From CAIKOD01 sp035505975 (lineage in GTDB: Archaea > Halobacteriota > Methanomicrobia > Methanomicrobiales > Methanospirillaceae), in contig DATJQJ010000047.1 in the NCBI GenBank assembly GCA_035505975.1, forward strand, positions 1 to 64,000: 64,000 nt of DNA. The letters run 5' to 3'. The position numbers and the translations under genes were made by a program. This document shows, piece by piece, positions 26,817 through 34,650 of this stretch. How positions within the stretch are numbered: the stretch's first letter is position 1; each line of letters opens with the position of its first letter. The notes under the pieces were generated by a model. The model was not told where the DNA came from, made no database searches, and saw nothing but the letters and a program-made list of their open reading frames with translations.

Positions 26817-27617
26817 TCAGATCTTCCTGGTAGTTCCAAGGTACAGGAGAGCGATAGCCGCGATGAGGGCAACCAGGCCGAAACCGACCAGTGCCATACG
26901 CGGGACCCTCTGATAAACCGGAACCTGGGGAAGGGTCTCTTTCTGTTGCGGGATGTTGTCTGCGGCAGAGACCGGAATTGTCGTTGTCCCGGGGCTTACC
27001 GAAGGAGACGCAGTGGATAGCGTCGTGGGAATGGCAGGCTGGAAGGATTGGTTTAGAGAATTGTTCGTTCCGGTCTGCAGCGTAACCGATTGATCTGCAG
27101 AGGAAGGGCTGGCACCGGGCTGTGAAGCCGATTCGTTATCTCCCCGGCTCGTCAGCCGTGCCGTCGAAAGGTCGGGGGTGAATGTCCCGGAATGGTCGTC
27201 CTGCATCGTAAGGTTCTGGATTTTTATATTCGCAGTTCCCGCACCCGTCGCCGTGACCGTAACGCTCACAAGAGTCACACCGCTGGCTCCATCTTCGACC
27301 TGATGCCCCAGATCGGTCGCGCTGACCGTCACGTTATCGGAGGGGAGATGCGATACTTTGGGTCCCGTTGCCCAGTCCGGAAACGACACCGCCGTAATCT
27401 GCCCGGCATCAGGGTTTGTCACTTTCACCTGCATCCGATAACCCGCAAGTCCGGCCTCGAGGCCACTGATACGGAAATTGTACGTCACCGAAGACCCAGA
27501 CGTGAGGGTCACGGCAGGGGGGCTGATCGTTATTGCAGGACCTGCTGTCGCACTGCAGATCCCTGCCAGAAAGGTACTGGCAGCCAGCAGCATAAGGATA
27601 AGGTAACTGATTCTCAT
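26817..27617 (-). CDS. Cohesin-like membrane-anchored surface protein
   Basis: A 266-residue exported protein: signal peptide (MRISYLILMLLAASTFLAG), then a beta-sandwich of about 140 residues resembling cohesin/carbohydrate-binding folds (AITISPPAVTLTSGSSVTYN through GAGTANIKIQNLTMQD). A Ser/Thr/Pro-rich stalk follows, then a C-terminal helix (MALVGFGLVALIAAIALLYL) with a basic end. Such proteins occur widely on methanogen surfaces. It is divergent from hgcC across a 204-bp spacer rich in inverted repeats. Confidence 0.75.
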   Translation of the reverse strand: MRISYLILMLLAASTFLAGICSATAGPAITISPPAVTLTSGSSVTYNFRISGLEAGLAGYRMQVKVTNPDAGQITAVSFPDWATGPKVSHLPSDNVTVSATDLGHQVEDGASGVTLVSVTVTATGAGTANIKIQNLTMQDDHSGTFTPDLSTARLTSRGDNESASQPGASPSSADQSVTLQTGTNNSLNQSFQPAIPTTLSTASPSVSPGTTTIPVSAADNIPQQKETLPQVPVYQRVPRMALVGFGLVALIAAIALLYLGTTRKI

Positions 27618-27631
27618 GGAACCACCCGGTC

Positions 27632-27659
27632 GTCCGGATCACCGGACATAATTGTCCGG
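27632..27659. promoter_or_regulatory. Stacked GTCCGG inverted repeats
   Basis: GTCCGG (27632-27637), CCGGAC (27642-27647) and GTCCGG (27654-27659) alternate in orientation. CCGGACA-TAAT-TGTCCGG is a perfect 7-bp inverted repeat. The block abuts the start of the cohesin-like gene and may bind a regulator of it or of the divergent hgc genes. Confidence 0.4.
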
Positions 27660-27663
27660 TAAT

Positions 27664-27680
27664 TTGATGTATTACATCAA
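27664..27680. promoter_or_regulatory. Palindrome TTGATGT-ATT-ACATCAA upstream of hgcC
   Basis: A perfect 7-bp inverted repeat with a 3-bp spacer, in the divergent spacer between the cohesin-like gene and hgcCAB, about 140 bases before hgcC. A further inverted repeat GGTAAT (27689-27694) / ATTACC (27708-27713) follows. These are operator candidates; the binding protein is unknown. Confidence 0.4.
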
Positions 27681-27780
27681 TAAAAGATGGTAATCATGCT
27701 GATTAACATTACCGGTCTTCACAGGGCCGATCGACAAAACTGATGCCGTCACTTCTTTCCTCTTCTGCCATTATATCAGA

Positions 27781-27793
27781 AATATTTATTTTA
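27781..27793 (+). promoter_or_regulatory. Putative hgcC TATA box
   Basis: AATATTTATTTTA lies about 30-40 bases before the hgcC ATG at 27822. A start site 25 bases downstream would leave a leader of only about 10 nt, so the message may be nearly leaderless. Confidence 0.5.
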
Positions 27794-27821
27794 TCATAAT
27801 TTTCATATTATTCAGAAATAT

Positions 27822-28127
27822 ATGAGACGTAAGAATCAATGCGATGATCTCTGCACACCTGACAACTCACCAGGGGGTTGCAGGGTGGAGGCGATCATCG
27901 CAACCGACGAACGAGGGCAGATGGTAATTCCTAAGGAGGTGCGGGACATGGCCCGGATCAGGCCCGGGGACCGGCTTGCGCTGGTCAGCTGCCGGCGGGA
28001 AGGGGAGATATGCTGCCTTATGCTCATCCATAACGACAGGCTCACCGACATGGTGAAAACCGTGCTCTCACCGGTAATGAAAGATATCATGGTGGATAAG
28101 GAGGTTTGCGAAGATGTCAGAAGGTGA
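27822..28127 (+). CDS. hgcC: HgcAB-associated protein HgcC (AbrB-fold)
   Basis: A 101-residue protein. A Cys-containing N-terminus (residues 7, 11 and 20) precedes a SpoVT/AbrB-type swapped-hairpin segment (VEAIIATDERGQMVIPKEVR). The ending has a vicinal Cys pair (GEICCLMLIHNDRL) and helical VKTVLSPVMKDI. This combination is that of the HgcAB-associated protein found beside hgcA in several methanogens and bacteria. Its role is unproven: the AbrB fold suggests DNA binding, the cysteines metal or redox sensing. It overlaps hgcA by 14 nt, so it is part of the same operon. Confidence 0.85.
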   Translation: MRRKNQCDDLCTPDNSPGGCRVEAIIATDERGQMVIPKEVRDMARIRPGDRLALVSCRREGEICCLMLIHNDRLTDMVKTVLSPVMKDIMVDKEVCEDVRR

Positions 28128-29196
28128 AGGGACAGACAGGAATCCAGGCCCCTGTGGTTGCCGGACAGGATCGGACCAGACAGCAGGCTCCGGGGGACAG
28201 GGAACCGAAAATCCTTTGATTATTGAGACATCATCGGTGCTTGACAGGAAGGCGAAACGCGACCATGTACTGGCGAGACTTGGGCAGGACAGGAACGGAC
28301 ACCGGGTAGTCCCCGGCCTCTACTCTCTCGGGTCACCTGACCCCACCTCGCCGGTTGTCGTAACGGCAAATTATACGCTCAGTTTCGATGCGGTCCGCAC
28401 GGCACTTGCCGGTATGGATGCATTCATCCTGGTGCTTGACACGAAGGGTATCAATGTGTGGTGTGCGGCTGGAAAGGGAACGTTTGGAACATCTGAACTG
28501 ATAAACAGGATAACGAGGACAGCTCTTGCAACGGTAGTCCGTCACCGCCGCCTGGTTCTTCCGGAACTCGGTGCCCCGGGTGTTTCGGCACATGACGTAC
28601 ACAAGGAGACAGGATTCCATGTCGAATACGGTCCGGTCAGGGCCGGCGATCTTCCCCTGTTCCTGAAGGAGAGGGTGGCTACACCCGAAATGAGGACCGT
28701 CCGGTTTCCGGTCCGCGACAGGATCGTCCTTATTCCTGTCGAATTACGAAGTGCCCTGGTCCCGGCGATCATCGGGGCGGTCGTCCTCTGGTTGGCAGGT
28801 GGCTGGTTACCGCCGGCTGCGTTGATTGCTGCAGTCGTGGCCGGGACCGTTTTATTTCCGGTCCTGCTCCCTTACCTGCCGACGGTTGATTTCAGTACCA
28901 AAGGTTTCATACTCGGATTTATCGTCGCGATTCCTTTTGCATATGCATCCTATCTCCCGGGCATCACTGTTGTGCCCGCATGGGTGAGCATCGCTTCAAT
29001 GATCTCGCTGTTGCTCGTCATCCCGTCACTTACTGCGTATCTCGCCCTGAATTTCACCGGGTCCACCCCCTTTACATCGAGGACCGGGGTAAGAAAGGAG
29101 ATCTATTCCTATGTACCGGTGATGACCGGCGCAGGGTTGATCGGCATTTCCTTCGCCCTGGTGGTGGGCCTGACCCATTTCCTGGGGGTTTGGTAA
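28114..29196 (+). CDS. hgcA: Mercury methylation corrinoid protein HgcA
   Basis: A 360-residue membrane corrinoid protein that transfers a methyl group to Hg(II). The diagnostic cap-helix motif N114-VWCAAGK-121 is intact, with Cys117, the residue known to coordinate cobalt in methylcobalamin. It is followed by GTFGTSELINRI. Residues about 210-360 form five transmembrane helices, the HgcA-specific domain absent from the related acetyl-CoA-pathway protein CdhD/AcsC. The conserved ALNFTGSTPFTSRTGV segment is also present. The ATG follows a strong AAGGAGGTT ribosome-binding site inside hgcC. Confidence 0.96.
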   Translation: MSEGEGTDRNPGPCGCRTGSDQTAGSGGQGTENPLIIETSSVLDRKAKRDHVLARLGQDRNGHRVVPGLYSLGSPDPTSPVVVTANYTLSFDAVRTALAGMDAFILVLDTKGINVWCAAGKGTFGTSELINRITRTALATVVRHRRLVLPELGAPGVSAHDVHKETGFHVEYGPVRAGDLPLFLKERVATPEMRTVRFPVRDRIVLIPVELRSALVPAIIGAVVLWLAGGWLPPAALIAAVVAGTVLFPVLLPYLPTVDFSTKGFILGFIVAIPFAYASYLPGITVVPAWVSIASMISLLLVIPSLTAYLALNFTGSTPFTSRTGVRKEIYSYVPVMTGAGLIGISFALVVGLTHFLGVW

Positions 29197-29538
29197 TTGT
29201 CACTTTTTAATTCTTATTCGGAGAATTCGCTCCGGTTTTACCCGGAAAAGTGTGTCGGATGCGAACGTTGCACCGAAGTCTGTCCCCACAGGGTTTTTTC
29301 CATGCATGGAAACCTGGCATCGCTTCAGCGGCCCGAAAAATGTATGGAATGCGGTGCATGCGCACGGAATTGCCCGGAGGGCGCCATCAGTGTCCAGGCA
29401 GGGGTTGGCTGTGCATGGGCCATGATCCGTGCGGCACTGACGGGAAGAAAGGAAATAACCTGCGGCGATGACGGGTGTTGTGGGCAGCCCTCGGAAGAGC
29501 CCTGCAGTTGCGCCGGTGCTCCCGATAACGATAAATAA
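29197..29538 (+). CDS. hgcB: Mercury methylation ferredoxin HgcB (TTG start)
   Basis: A 113-residue ferredoxin that reduces the corrinoid of HgcA. It has two [4Fe-4S] motifs: C19/C22/C25/C29 and C49/C52/C55/C59. An additional Cys72 (GVGCAWAMIR) and the C-terminal pair C94-C95 (DDGCCG) are features known for HgcB and thought to handle mercury. Two more Cys (C103, C105) lie in the tail. The TTG at 29197 directly abuts the hgcA stop codon, the only start that keeps the N-terminus short. Confidence 0.95.
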   Translation: MSLFNSYSENSLRFYPEKCVGCERCTEVCPHRVFSMHGNLASLQRPEKCMECGACARNCPEGAISVQAGVGCAWAMIRAALTGRKEITCGDDGCCGQPSEEPCSCAGAPDNDK

Positions 29539-29674
29539 CTACCCTTTTTTCAAATTTTTCGCGTATCTGACCAGGAGAGAGGCAATAAAAGAAGGTTATG
29601 TCACCATCCTGTATTTGCACGGCATTCACACTGCAGGTGTTCTTCATCAATGATGACTTAATCGAATTAAGGCA

Positions 29675-29850
29675 ATCTGACGCTCCCGGAGCTCCGCCCC
29701 GCCGCTGGGGCGACCCCGGTTGGGATCGGGGCTGTACAGGAACCGATTAGTTCCTATTTCCAGTTGACCCTGTCCCGGAGTTTCCTTCCCGGGGAGGGAC
29801 AGGGAGTGGTGACACCCCCCCTGGTCATAAGAAAAAAGTGATGTCCTATA
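29675..29850 (-). mobile_element. MITE-like repeat, copy D (partial)
   Basis: It contains GACGCTCCCGGAGCTCCGCC (29679-29698) and, in family order, GGGGCGACCCCGGTTGGGAT, GTACAGGAACCGATTAGTTC and a TTGACCCTGTCC block. The distal inverted repeat is in the GGGACAGGGAGTGGTGACACC stretch. Terminal repeats are degenerate. It lies downstream of hgcB, between that gene and the 149-residue membrane protein. The remaining bases of 29539-29896 hold no recognised gene. Confidence 0.5.
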
Positions 29851-29896
29851 GAATAAAAGAGGAATTCCAGCGAAGCCAGAAAAAGTTGAAAAGAAG

Positions 29897-30346
29897 TTAC
29901 CTGCCAGCCTTCTGCTTCAGCAGCTCGGGTCCGAGGTTGACAAGAATCCCTCCCTGATCCGGAGGTACGTAAACGATCTCCTGTCCGATAACGACAATCG
30001 TCCCGATAGGTTTACCTTTTCCCACGCTCTGTGCCGAATGTGCCTGGATCGCAGCATCCCTCGATTCAGGGCTGTCGAATAACTGGGTCTGGATCGTCAG
30101 CATGTTCCCTGATTTGTCTTTCAGAACATAGACCTTACCCCCGAGAGCACCCGGGAAATTCCATGTGACATTCGTTGCATTCACAATGGTGAGTCCTGCA
30201 TTCTGTGCAGCCTCGGTGATGGGTTCACCCATGACAATGCGGTACGGTTCGGCGGGAAATGCTATCATGACCCAGCCGAGGGGCACCAGGAATATCAGGA
30301 TCAGTATGATCAGGACTGTCAGGGCTACACTGTCCGTTTTACTCAT
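29897..30346 (-). CDS. Membrane-tethered protein downstream of the antiporter gene
   Basis: A 149-residue protein with one N-terminal hydrophobic helix (VALTVLIILILIFLVPLGWVM) and an external domain of about 115 residues (YRIVMGEPITEAAQNAG through VNLGPELLKQKAGR). The ATG follows a clear AGGAGGCATTCC site, 46 bases after the gadC-like gene in the same direction. It may be the third member of the decarboxylase operon. Family unknown. Confidence 0.65.
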   Translation of the reverse strand: MSKTDSVALTVLIILILIFLVPLGWVMIAFPAEPYRIVMGEPITEAAQNAGLTIVNATNVTWNFPGALGGKVYVLKDKSGNMLTIQTQLFDSPESRDAAIQAHSAQSVGKGKPIGTIVVIGQEIVYVPPDQGGILVNLGPELLKQKAGR

Positions 30347-30392
30347 GGAATGCCTCCTGAAATGAACATTTTATTCACTCTGTGGAACGGCT

Positions 30393-31838
30393 TCATTCTC
30401 CTGTCCTCCCGGTCTCTATCCAGCTGGGTTTTTTCAGCTTCAGGAAGATCAGCGGCGGAACGGCGAGAAGGAATGTGCCCAGCAGAACGCCTGCGATATA
30501 GAACAGGGTCTGGGCCGCGGAAAATACACCAGTCGGCATCAACCCGACGACGAATGCAAATATCACACCGAACGCCCCCATTCCCCCAATGATCCAGGTG
30601 CCGGCCATACCTCCAGGGATTTTAAAAGGACGCGGGGCATCGGGCTTTGTGTACCGGAGCTTGATGAGCGATGCGAAAACAAGCAAATAAACGATGCAGA
30701 GCAACTCGACCGTCATTGCCGAGAGTACCCAGTACGCCTGGTTAACCGAGGGCAGGAACACGTACAGCAGTGAAACGAATGTCCCGATCAATGCCTGGAT
30801 GACAAGCACAGCCATTGGCGATCCGTATTTATTGGTCTTATTGAAAACCGGCGGCAGGTTCCCCTCTTCTGCGACCACGCCGAGTCCTTTTGCCGGACCG
30901 ATAAGCCAGGCAGCGAGAGAGACGACCCCGCCGATGGTGATCAGCACGGCCATAGGAGCCACCGCCCCAGGGATATGAAGGGCATCAAAGAAGTACTGGA
31001 TCGCCTGCATCACCCCTCCAGCCAGGTTGATATCGCTGGCAGGGATGACAAATGCGATGGCAAGCGTTGCGAGCACCGTGCACGCAAATATAATAACGGC
31101 AGAAATCGCCATCGCCTTCGGGTAGTCTGTTTTCGGGTTCCGGGTCTCGAGAGCGTGGAACCCGGCCATCTCCATTCCTGCGAAGAGCAGGATGACCGTG
31201 GCGAAGTAAGGGAGGGTCGAGAGGTTCATGGTCGGTACGACCTGGCTCCAGGAGAACGGTGGAAGGACTATTGCAGCCCCGGAAATCCCCCAGTATACGC
31301 CAAGACCGATAATGAGGATCGAAGGGATGATACTCCCGAGGATGACCCCGTAGTTCTGAAATTTCGACGAGACGTTCTCGCCGAAATAGGCGATTATCGT
31401 TGTACCCCAGAAGGCGATCATCATGACCACGAACAGGTACACTGCATTGGTACCAAGCGCCGGGGAAATGGCAAAAGCGAGGGTCGATGCAATGAATGCC
31501 AGAACGGTCGGGAACCAGACGAGGTTGTTCGACCATTCGCAGAAGATTGCCACAAAACCGCCTTTTGTGCCGAATGCCTCCCGGCACCAGGCGTAGACCC
31601 CGCCACCCTTATCCGAAAACATTGTCGCGAGTTCTGCCCCTGCAAGGGACAGGGGGATCAGGAAGAGGACCGTACCGATAATGTACCAGCCGATGCAGGA
31701 CCAGCCATACATGGCCATGGACGGAAAATTCCTGATGCTCAACACTGCTGCGACATTGATCATCGCAAGCGCAAAGACGCCGAGGACTTTTACCGGCTCG
31801 ATACCGGATTTCTGCTGTGCGCTGGTTTCATCACTCAT
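30393..31838 (-). CDS. GadC-like amino-acid/polyamine antiporter (APC family)
   Basis: A 481-residue APC transporter with about twelve helices. Segments typical of the enteric glutamate:GABA antiporter GadC are recognisable: IPASDINLAGGVMQ, AWLIGPAKGLGVVAEEG, NKYGSPMAVLV and the PFKIPGG loop. The start at 31838 (MSDETSAQ) follows AAAGGAGGGTATCAG and overlaps the decarboxylase stop as ATGA. It probably exchanges the amino acid and its decarboxylation product. The C-terminus ends soon after the last helix (FLKLKKPSWIETGRTGE), so the C-plug that closes GadC at neutral pH appears absent. Confidence 0.88.
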   Translation of the reverse strand: MSDETSAQQKSGIEPVKVLGVFALAMINVAAVLSIRNFPSMAMYGWSCIGWYIIGTVLFLIPLSLAGAELATMFSDKGGGVYAWCREAFGTKGGFVAIFCEWSNNLVWFPTVLAFIASTLAFAISPALGTNAVYLFVVMMIAFWGTTIIAYFGENVSSKFQNYGVILGSIIPSILIIGLGVYWGISGAAIVLPPFSWSQVVPTMNLSTLPYFATVILLFAGMEMAGFHALETRNPKTDYPKAMAISAVIIFACTVLATLAIAFVIPASDINLAGGVMQAIQYFFDALHIPGAVAPMAVLITIGGVVSLAAWLIGPAKGLGVVAEEGNLPPVFNKTNKYGSPMAVLVIQALIGTFVSLLYVFLPSVNQAYWVLSAMTVELLCIVYLLVFASLIKLRYTKPDAPRPFKIPGGMAGTWIIGGMGAFGVIFAFVVGLMPTGVFSAAQTLFYIAGVLLGTFLLAVPPLIFLKLKKPSWIETGRTGE

Positions 31839-34144
31839 CTGATACCCTCCTTTAAACAATACATCATATATTCACCTTTAATATTTTCAACGCCGTGAGT
31901 GTCGTGTTCGAACCCTGGGAACCGGTTATCGAAGTCCTGCAGGGCGTGTAAGTATTTGAGCAGTGGCCCGTTTTGTCGACCTGTCCTTTCACCCGGTGCA
32001 AATAGCGGGATCCCAGGAGGGTACGGAAAAATACCTGTCGCAACAATTCTGTTCCCGGCTTTCGAAACAGGTATATGCTCGACATCGCCCCGGACAAGTT
32101 TTTTATAAGCGTCGGCATACGTGACCGCGGGTTCAGGCAGGACTGAGTAGGCTTCCTGGAGTAGTTCACACATTTTATGCTCTTTTTTAAATGCATGCAT
32201 CTCTTCTGTCAGGCTTCTTAAGGTCATCCCCTGGTAGCGTTCGGGCCATGTCGAGGTCAGGTCGGGGAATATTTCCTCAAGCGGCGTCCCTTCATCATAA
32301 TGTCGTTTGAATTCAAATAATTCCGTGATTAAAGTCCCCCACTTCCCCTTCGTGTTCCCCATCGAGAACAGGAACAGGATGATGTAGTCGCCTGACTTTT
32401 CATTCACGATCCCGCGGGTATCGAGGAATTTTACAACCACGGCTGCCGGTATCCCCCAATCTGCGAGCGTCCCGTCTTTATTAACCCCGGGCATTGTGAC
32501 GGTGACTTTGATCGGGTCGAGCATGCAGTACCCCTCCGGGAGATGATTAAACCCGTGCCATGGCTCACCCGGGTGCAATACCCATGCGGATGGGTTGTCG
32601 CGGAGCATTTCAAGGGATGCATCGGCAAAATGGATCTTGCGTTTCGTTTCCGGGTCGGTGATGGATTCCGGCTGCCACATACCGAACCACCAGTCCTTGG
32701 GTTTCCCGGTCCCGCATACCTCCCGGTATATCCGTGCCATGGTGCGCCTGAACCTGATCGCTTCCTCGATTGATTCCGTCGTCAGTACCCGTCCGGCTGC
32801 ACCCTCCATCATTTTTGAAGAGACATCGAGCGACGCCATTATCGTATAAAGCGGGGATGTCGAGCTGTGCATCATGAATCCCTCGTTAAACCTTGAATGT
32901 TCGATGGGAATACGCCCGTTTCTCACATGCACCATAGACGCCTGGGATAATGCAGCAAGCAGTTTATGCGTCGATTGGGTTGCAAAGACGGTCGGTCTCT
33001 TCGGGTCCCTCTCTCCGTCTCTCATGGCGAACCGTTCACGGTAGAGTGGATTGAACCGGGCATACCCGTACCATGCTTCATCAAAATGGATACTGTCCAC
33101 GCTCTTTCCAAGGAGGTCCTCGACTTCGGTCGCGTGATAACATAACCCGTCATAGGTGGAGTTGGTGATAATGGCATGGACCGGTTTCTTGTTCTCCAGC
33201 CCCGAGGTTAAGGGATTTGCTAGGATTTTTGCCTTGACAGCCTTTTGTGTCATTTCTGACGGTGGAATCGGCCCGATTATACCATACCTGTTCCTTGTCG
33301 GGACCATGAATACCGCAAATGAATGCGTCATGGTGAGTGCGTGCTCGGCCGATTTATGGCAGTTCCGGTCGACCAGTACAACATCGTCTTTCGTGACCCG
33401 GCCAAAGAATACAATTTTATTTGCCGTTGAAGTCCCGTTTGTGACGAAATAGGTCATATCTGCGCCGAACACCTTTGCCGCATACCGTTCGGCCTCGCCG
33501 AGAGGCCCCGAATGGTCGAGCAACGACCCGAGTTCACCAACAGATATTGAGAGATCCGAGCGGAAGAGCTGCTCCCCGAAAAATTTATGAAATAACCTTC
33601 CTGAAGGTGATTTACGGAATGCCGTGCCACCTGCATGACCGGGGGTGTGCCACGAATATTCGAAGTCCTTTGAGAATTTCACGAGGGCCCCGAAGAACGG
33701 GGGTAACAATCTTTCCTTATACCGGTTTGCCGCCGCAGTGATCCGGCCGGCGATGAACTCCGGGGTATCGTCCATGATATAGATGTATTCATTGACTTCC
33801 CTTACTGTCTCCACCGTCAGGGCTGTCGGTGCTTCACCGGAAGGTTCGGCCATCAGGAATATGGGGATATCCTCGTTCCGTTCCCTGACTTCATGGATGA
33901 GTTGTTTTGCATCATCGTTGTTGTCGGACTTGCTTTCCCCCAAATCCCAGCTGACCAGAATACAATCCACTTCTGGCATGTTCGCGTACGCCGAACGGGC
34001 ATCATCAAGCGATCCAATAGTAAAAACTTCGATATCGAAAGCAGACAGCCCGTTTACAACCCTTTTTATCGTCCTTCCGTGAGGGGATTCCTCGTTAAGA
34101 GCGTCATCGATAATGACGACCGTAAGCTTATCTTCCGGATTCAT
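31835..34144 (-). CDS. PLP-dependent Orn/Lys/Arg decarboxylase (prokaryotic fold)
   Basis: A 769-residue fold-III-of-bacteria (AdiA/CadA/SpeC-type) decarboxylase. The N-terminal wing domain is receiver-like (VVIIDDALNEE at the start, CILVSWDLG). The PLP core has the Schiff-base Lys394 in QSTHKLLAAL and the aspartate loop IHFDEAWYGYA. The C-terminal domain is GYCMLDPIKVTVTMPG onward. It removes CO2 from a basic amino acid, consuming a proton. Which amino acid cannot be read here. The start at 34144 has GGAGGGATCA in front; an ATG at 34156 is less likely. Confidence 0.9.
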   Translation of the reverse strand: MNPEDKLTVVIIDDALNEESPHGRTIKRVVNGLSAFDIEVFTIGSLDDARSAYANMPEVDCILVSWDLGESKSDNNDDAKQLIHEVRERNEDIPIFLMAEPSGEAPTALTVETVREVNEYIYIMDDTPEFIAGRITAAANRYKERLLPPFFGALVKFSKDFEYSWHTPGHAGGTAFRKSPSGRLFHKFFGEQLFRSDLSISVGELGSLLDHSGPLGEAERYAAKVFGADMTYFVTNGTSTANKIVFFGRVTKDDVVLVDRNCHKSAEHALTMTHSFAVFMVPTRNRYGIIGPIPPSEMTQKAVKAKILANPLTSGLENKKPVHAIITNSTYDGLCYHATEVEDLLGKSVDSIHFDEAWYGYARFNPLYRERFAMRDGERDPKRPTVFATQSTHKLLAALSQASMVHVRNGRIPIEHSRFNEGFMMHSSTSPLYTIMASLDVSSKMMEGAAGRVLTTESIEEAIRFRRTMARIYREVCGTGKPKDWWFGMWQPESITDPETKRKIHFADASLEMLRDNPSAWVLHPGEPWHGFNHLPEGYCMLDPIKVTVTMPGVNKDGTLADWGIPAAVVVKFLDTRGIVNEKSGDYIILFLFSMGNTKGKWGTLITELFEFKRHYDEGTPLEEIFPDLTSTWPERYQGMTLRSLTEEMHAFKKEHKMCELLQEAYSVLPEPAVTYADAYKKLVRGDVEHIPVSKAGNRIVATGIFPYPPGIPLFAPGERTGRQNGPLLKYLHALQDFDNRFPGFEHDTHGVENIKGEYMMYCLKEGIR

Positions 34145-34168
34145 TGATCCCTCCATAATTCCTGAACC

Positions 34169-34193
34169 GAATTCCTGCTTCAGGCAGGAATTC
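34169..34193 (-). promoter_or_regulatory. 10-bp perfect hairpin in the decarboxylase leader
   Basis: GAATTCCTGC (34169-34178) and GCAGGAATTC (34184-34193) enclose a 5-base loop, about 25 bases before the decarboxylase start and next to its ribosome-binding site. It could control translation or bind a repressor. It lies in a leader of about 200 nt, long for an archaeal message. Confidence 0.45.
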
Positions 34194-34370
34194 CAATTTG
34201 CAACTATGCACCATTATCAGCATACCTTTCCCTCCTGAAAAACGGCCAGGAACAATGTCGGTCCTGGATTGTTTTACCAGGTTTACCTGCGGACCGGGCA
34301 ACGGGATCCGGGACACAGGATGTCTGAACAGCCTCATCCCCCCTTACCACGATTGAGAGGCTCTCGTCCG

Positions 34371-34383
34371 TGACTATTTATAC
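34371..34383 (-). promoter_or_regulatory. Decarboxylase promoter TATA box
   Basis: On the minus strand GTATAAATAGTCA, preceded by purines (CGGAAGAAAA) that fit a TFB-recognition element. Transcription would start near 34350, giving a leader of about 200 nt. Divergent transcription of the lipoprotein at 34651 starts from the other side of this 506-bp spacer, where no gene is supported. Confidence 0.6.
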
Positions 34384-34650
34384 TTTTCTTCCGTTTCTGA
34401 CATATGCTCACACGTTTTTAAAATAACTTCCATGTTCCCGGGGAATTCCGGCAACTCCGATAATTCGGCAGATTGCAGCAATCAGAACAGAACAATACCG
34501 GTCGATCATGACATAACAGGTTTTAACTCTCCGTCAGTCTTTCCCATCAATCACCGGAGAACGATCTTAAAGATTATTTTTTCCCGGGAGGGCTTTTATC
34601 TTTAACCAGAGAACGAAAAGAATTTCAATAGCTATCAGGAAGATCATTCC

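Noticed and set aside
28114..28900. Reading HgcA as the corrinoid/iron-sulfur protein CdhD of acetyl-CoA synthesis
   Set aside because: It has the HgcA cap-helix motif with Cys and the five-helix C-terminal domain, is too short for CdhD, and is followed by HgcB rather than cdh genes.
34128..34337. 69-codon frame as an independent gene before the decarboxylase
   Set aside because: It overlaps the decarboxylase start, has no recognisable family, and is kept only as part of the leader hypothesis.
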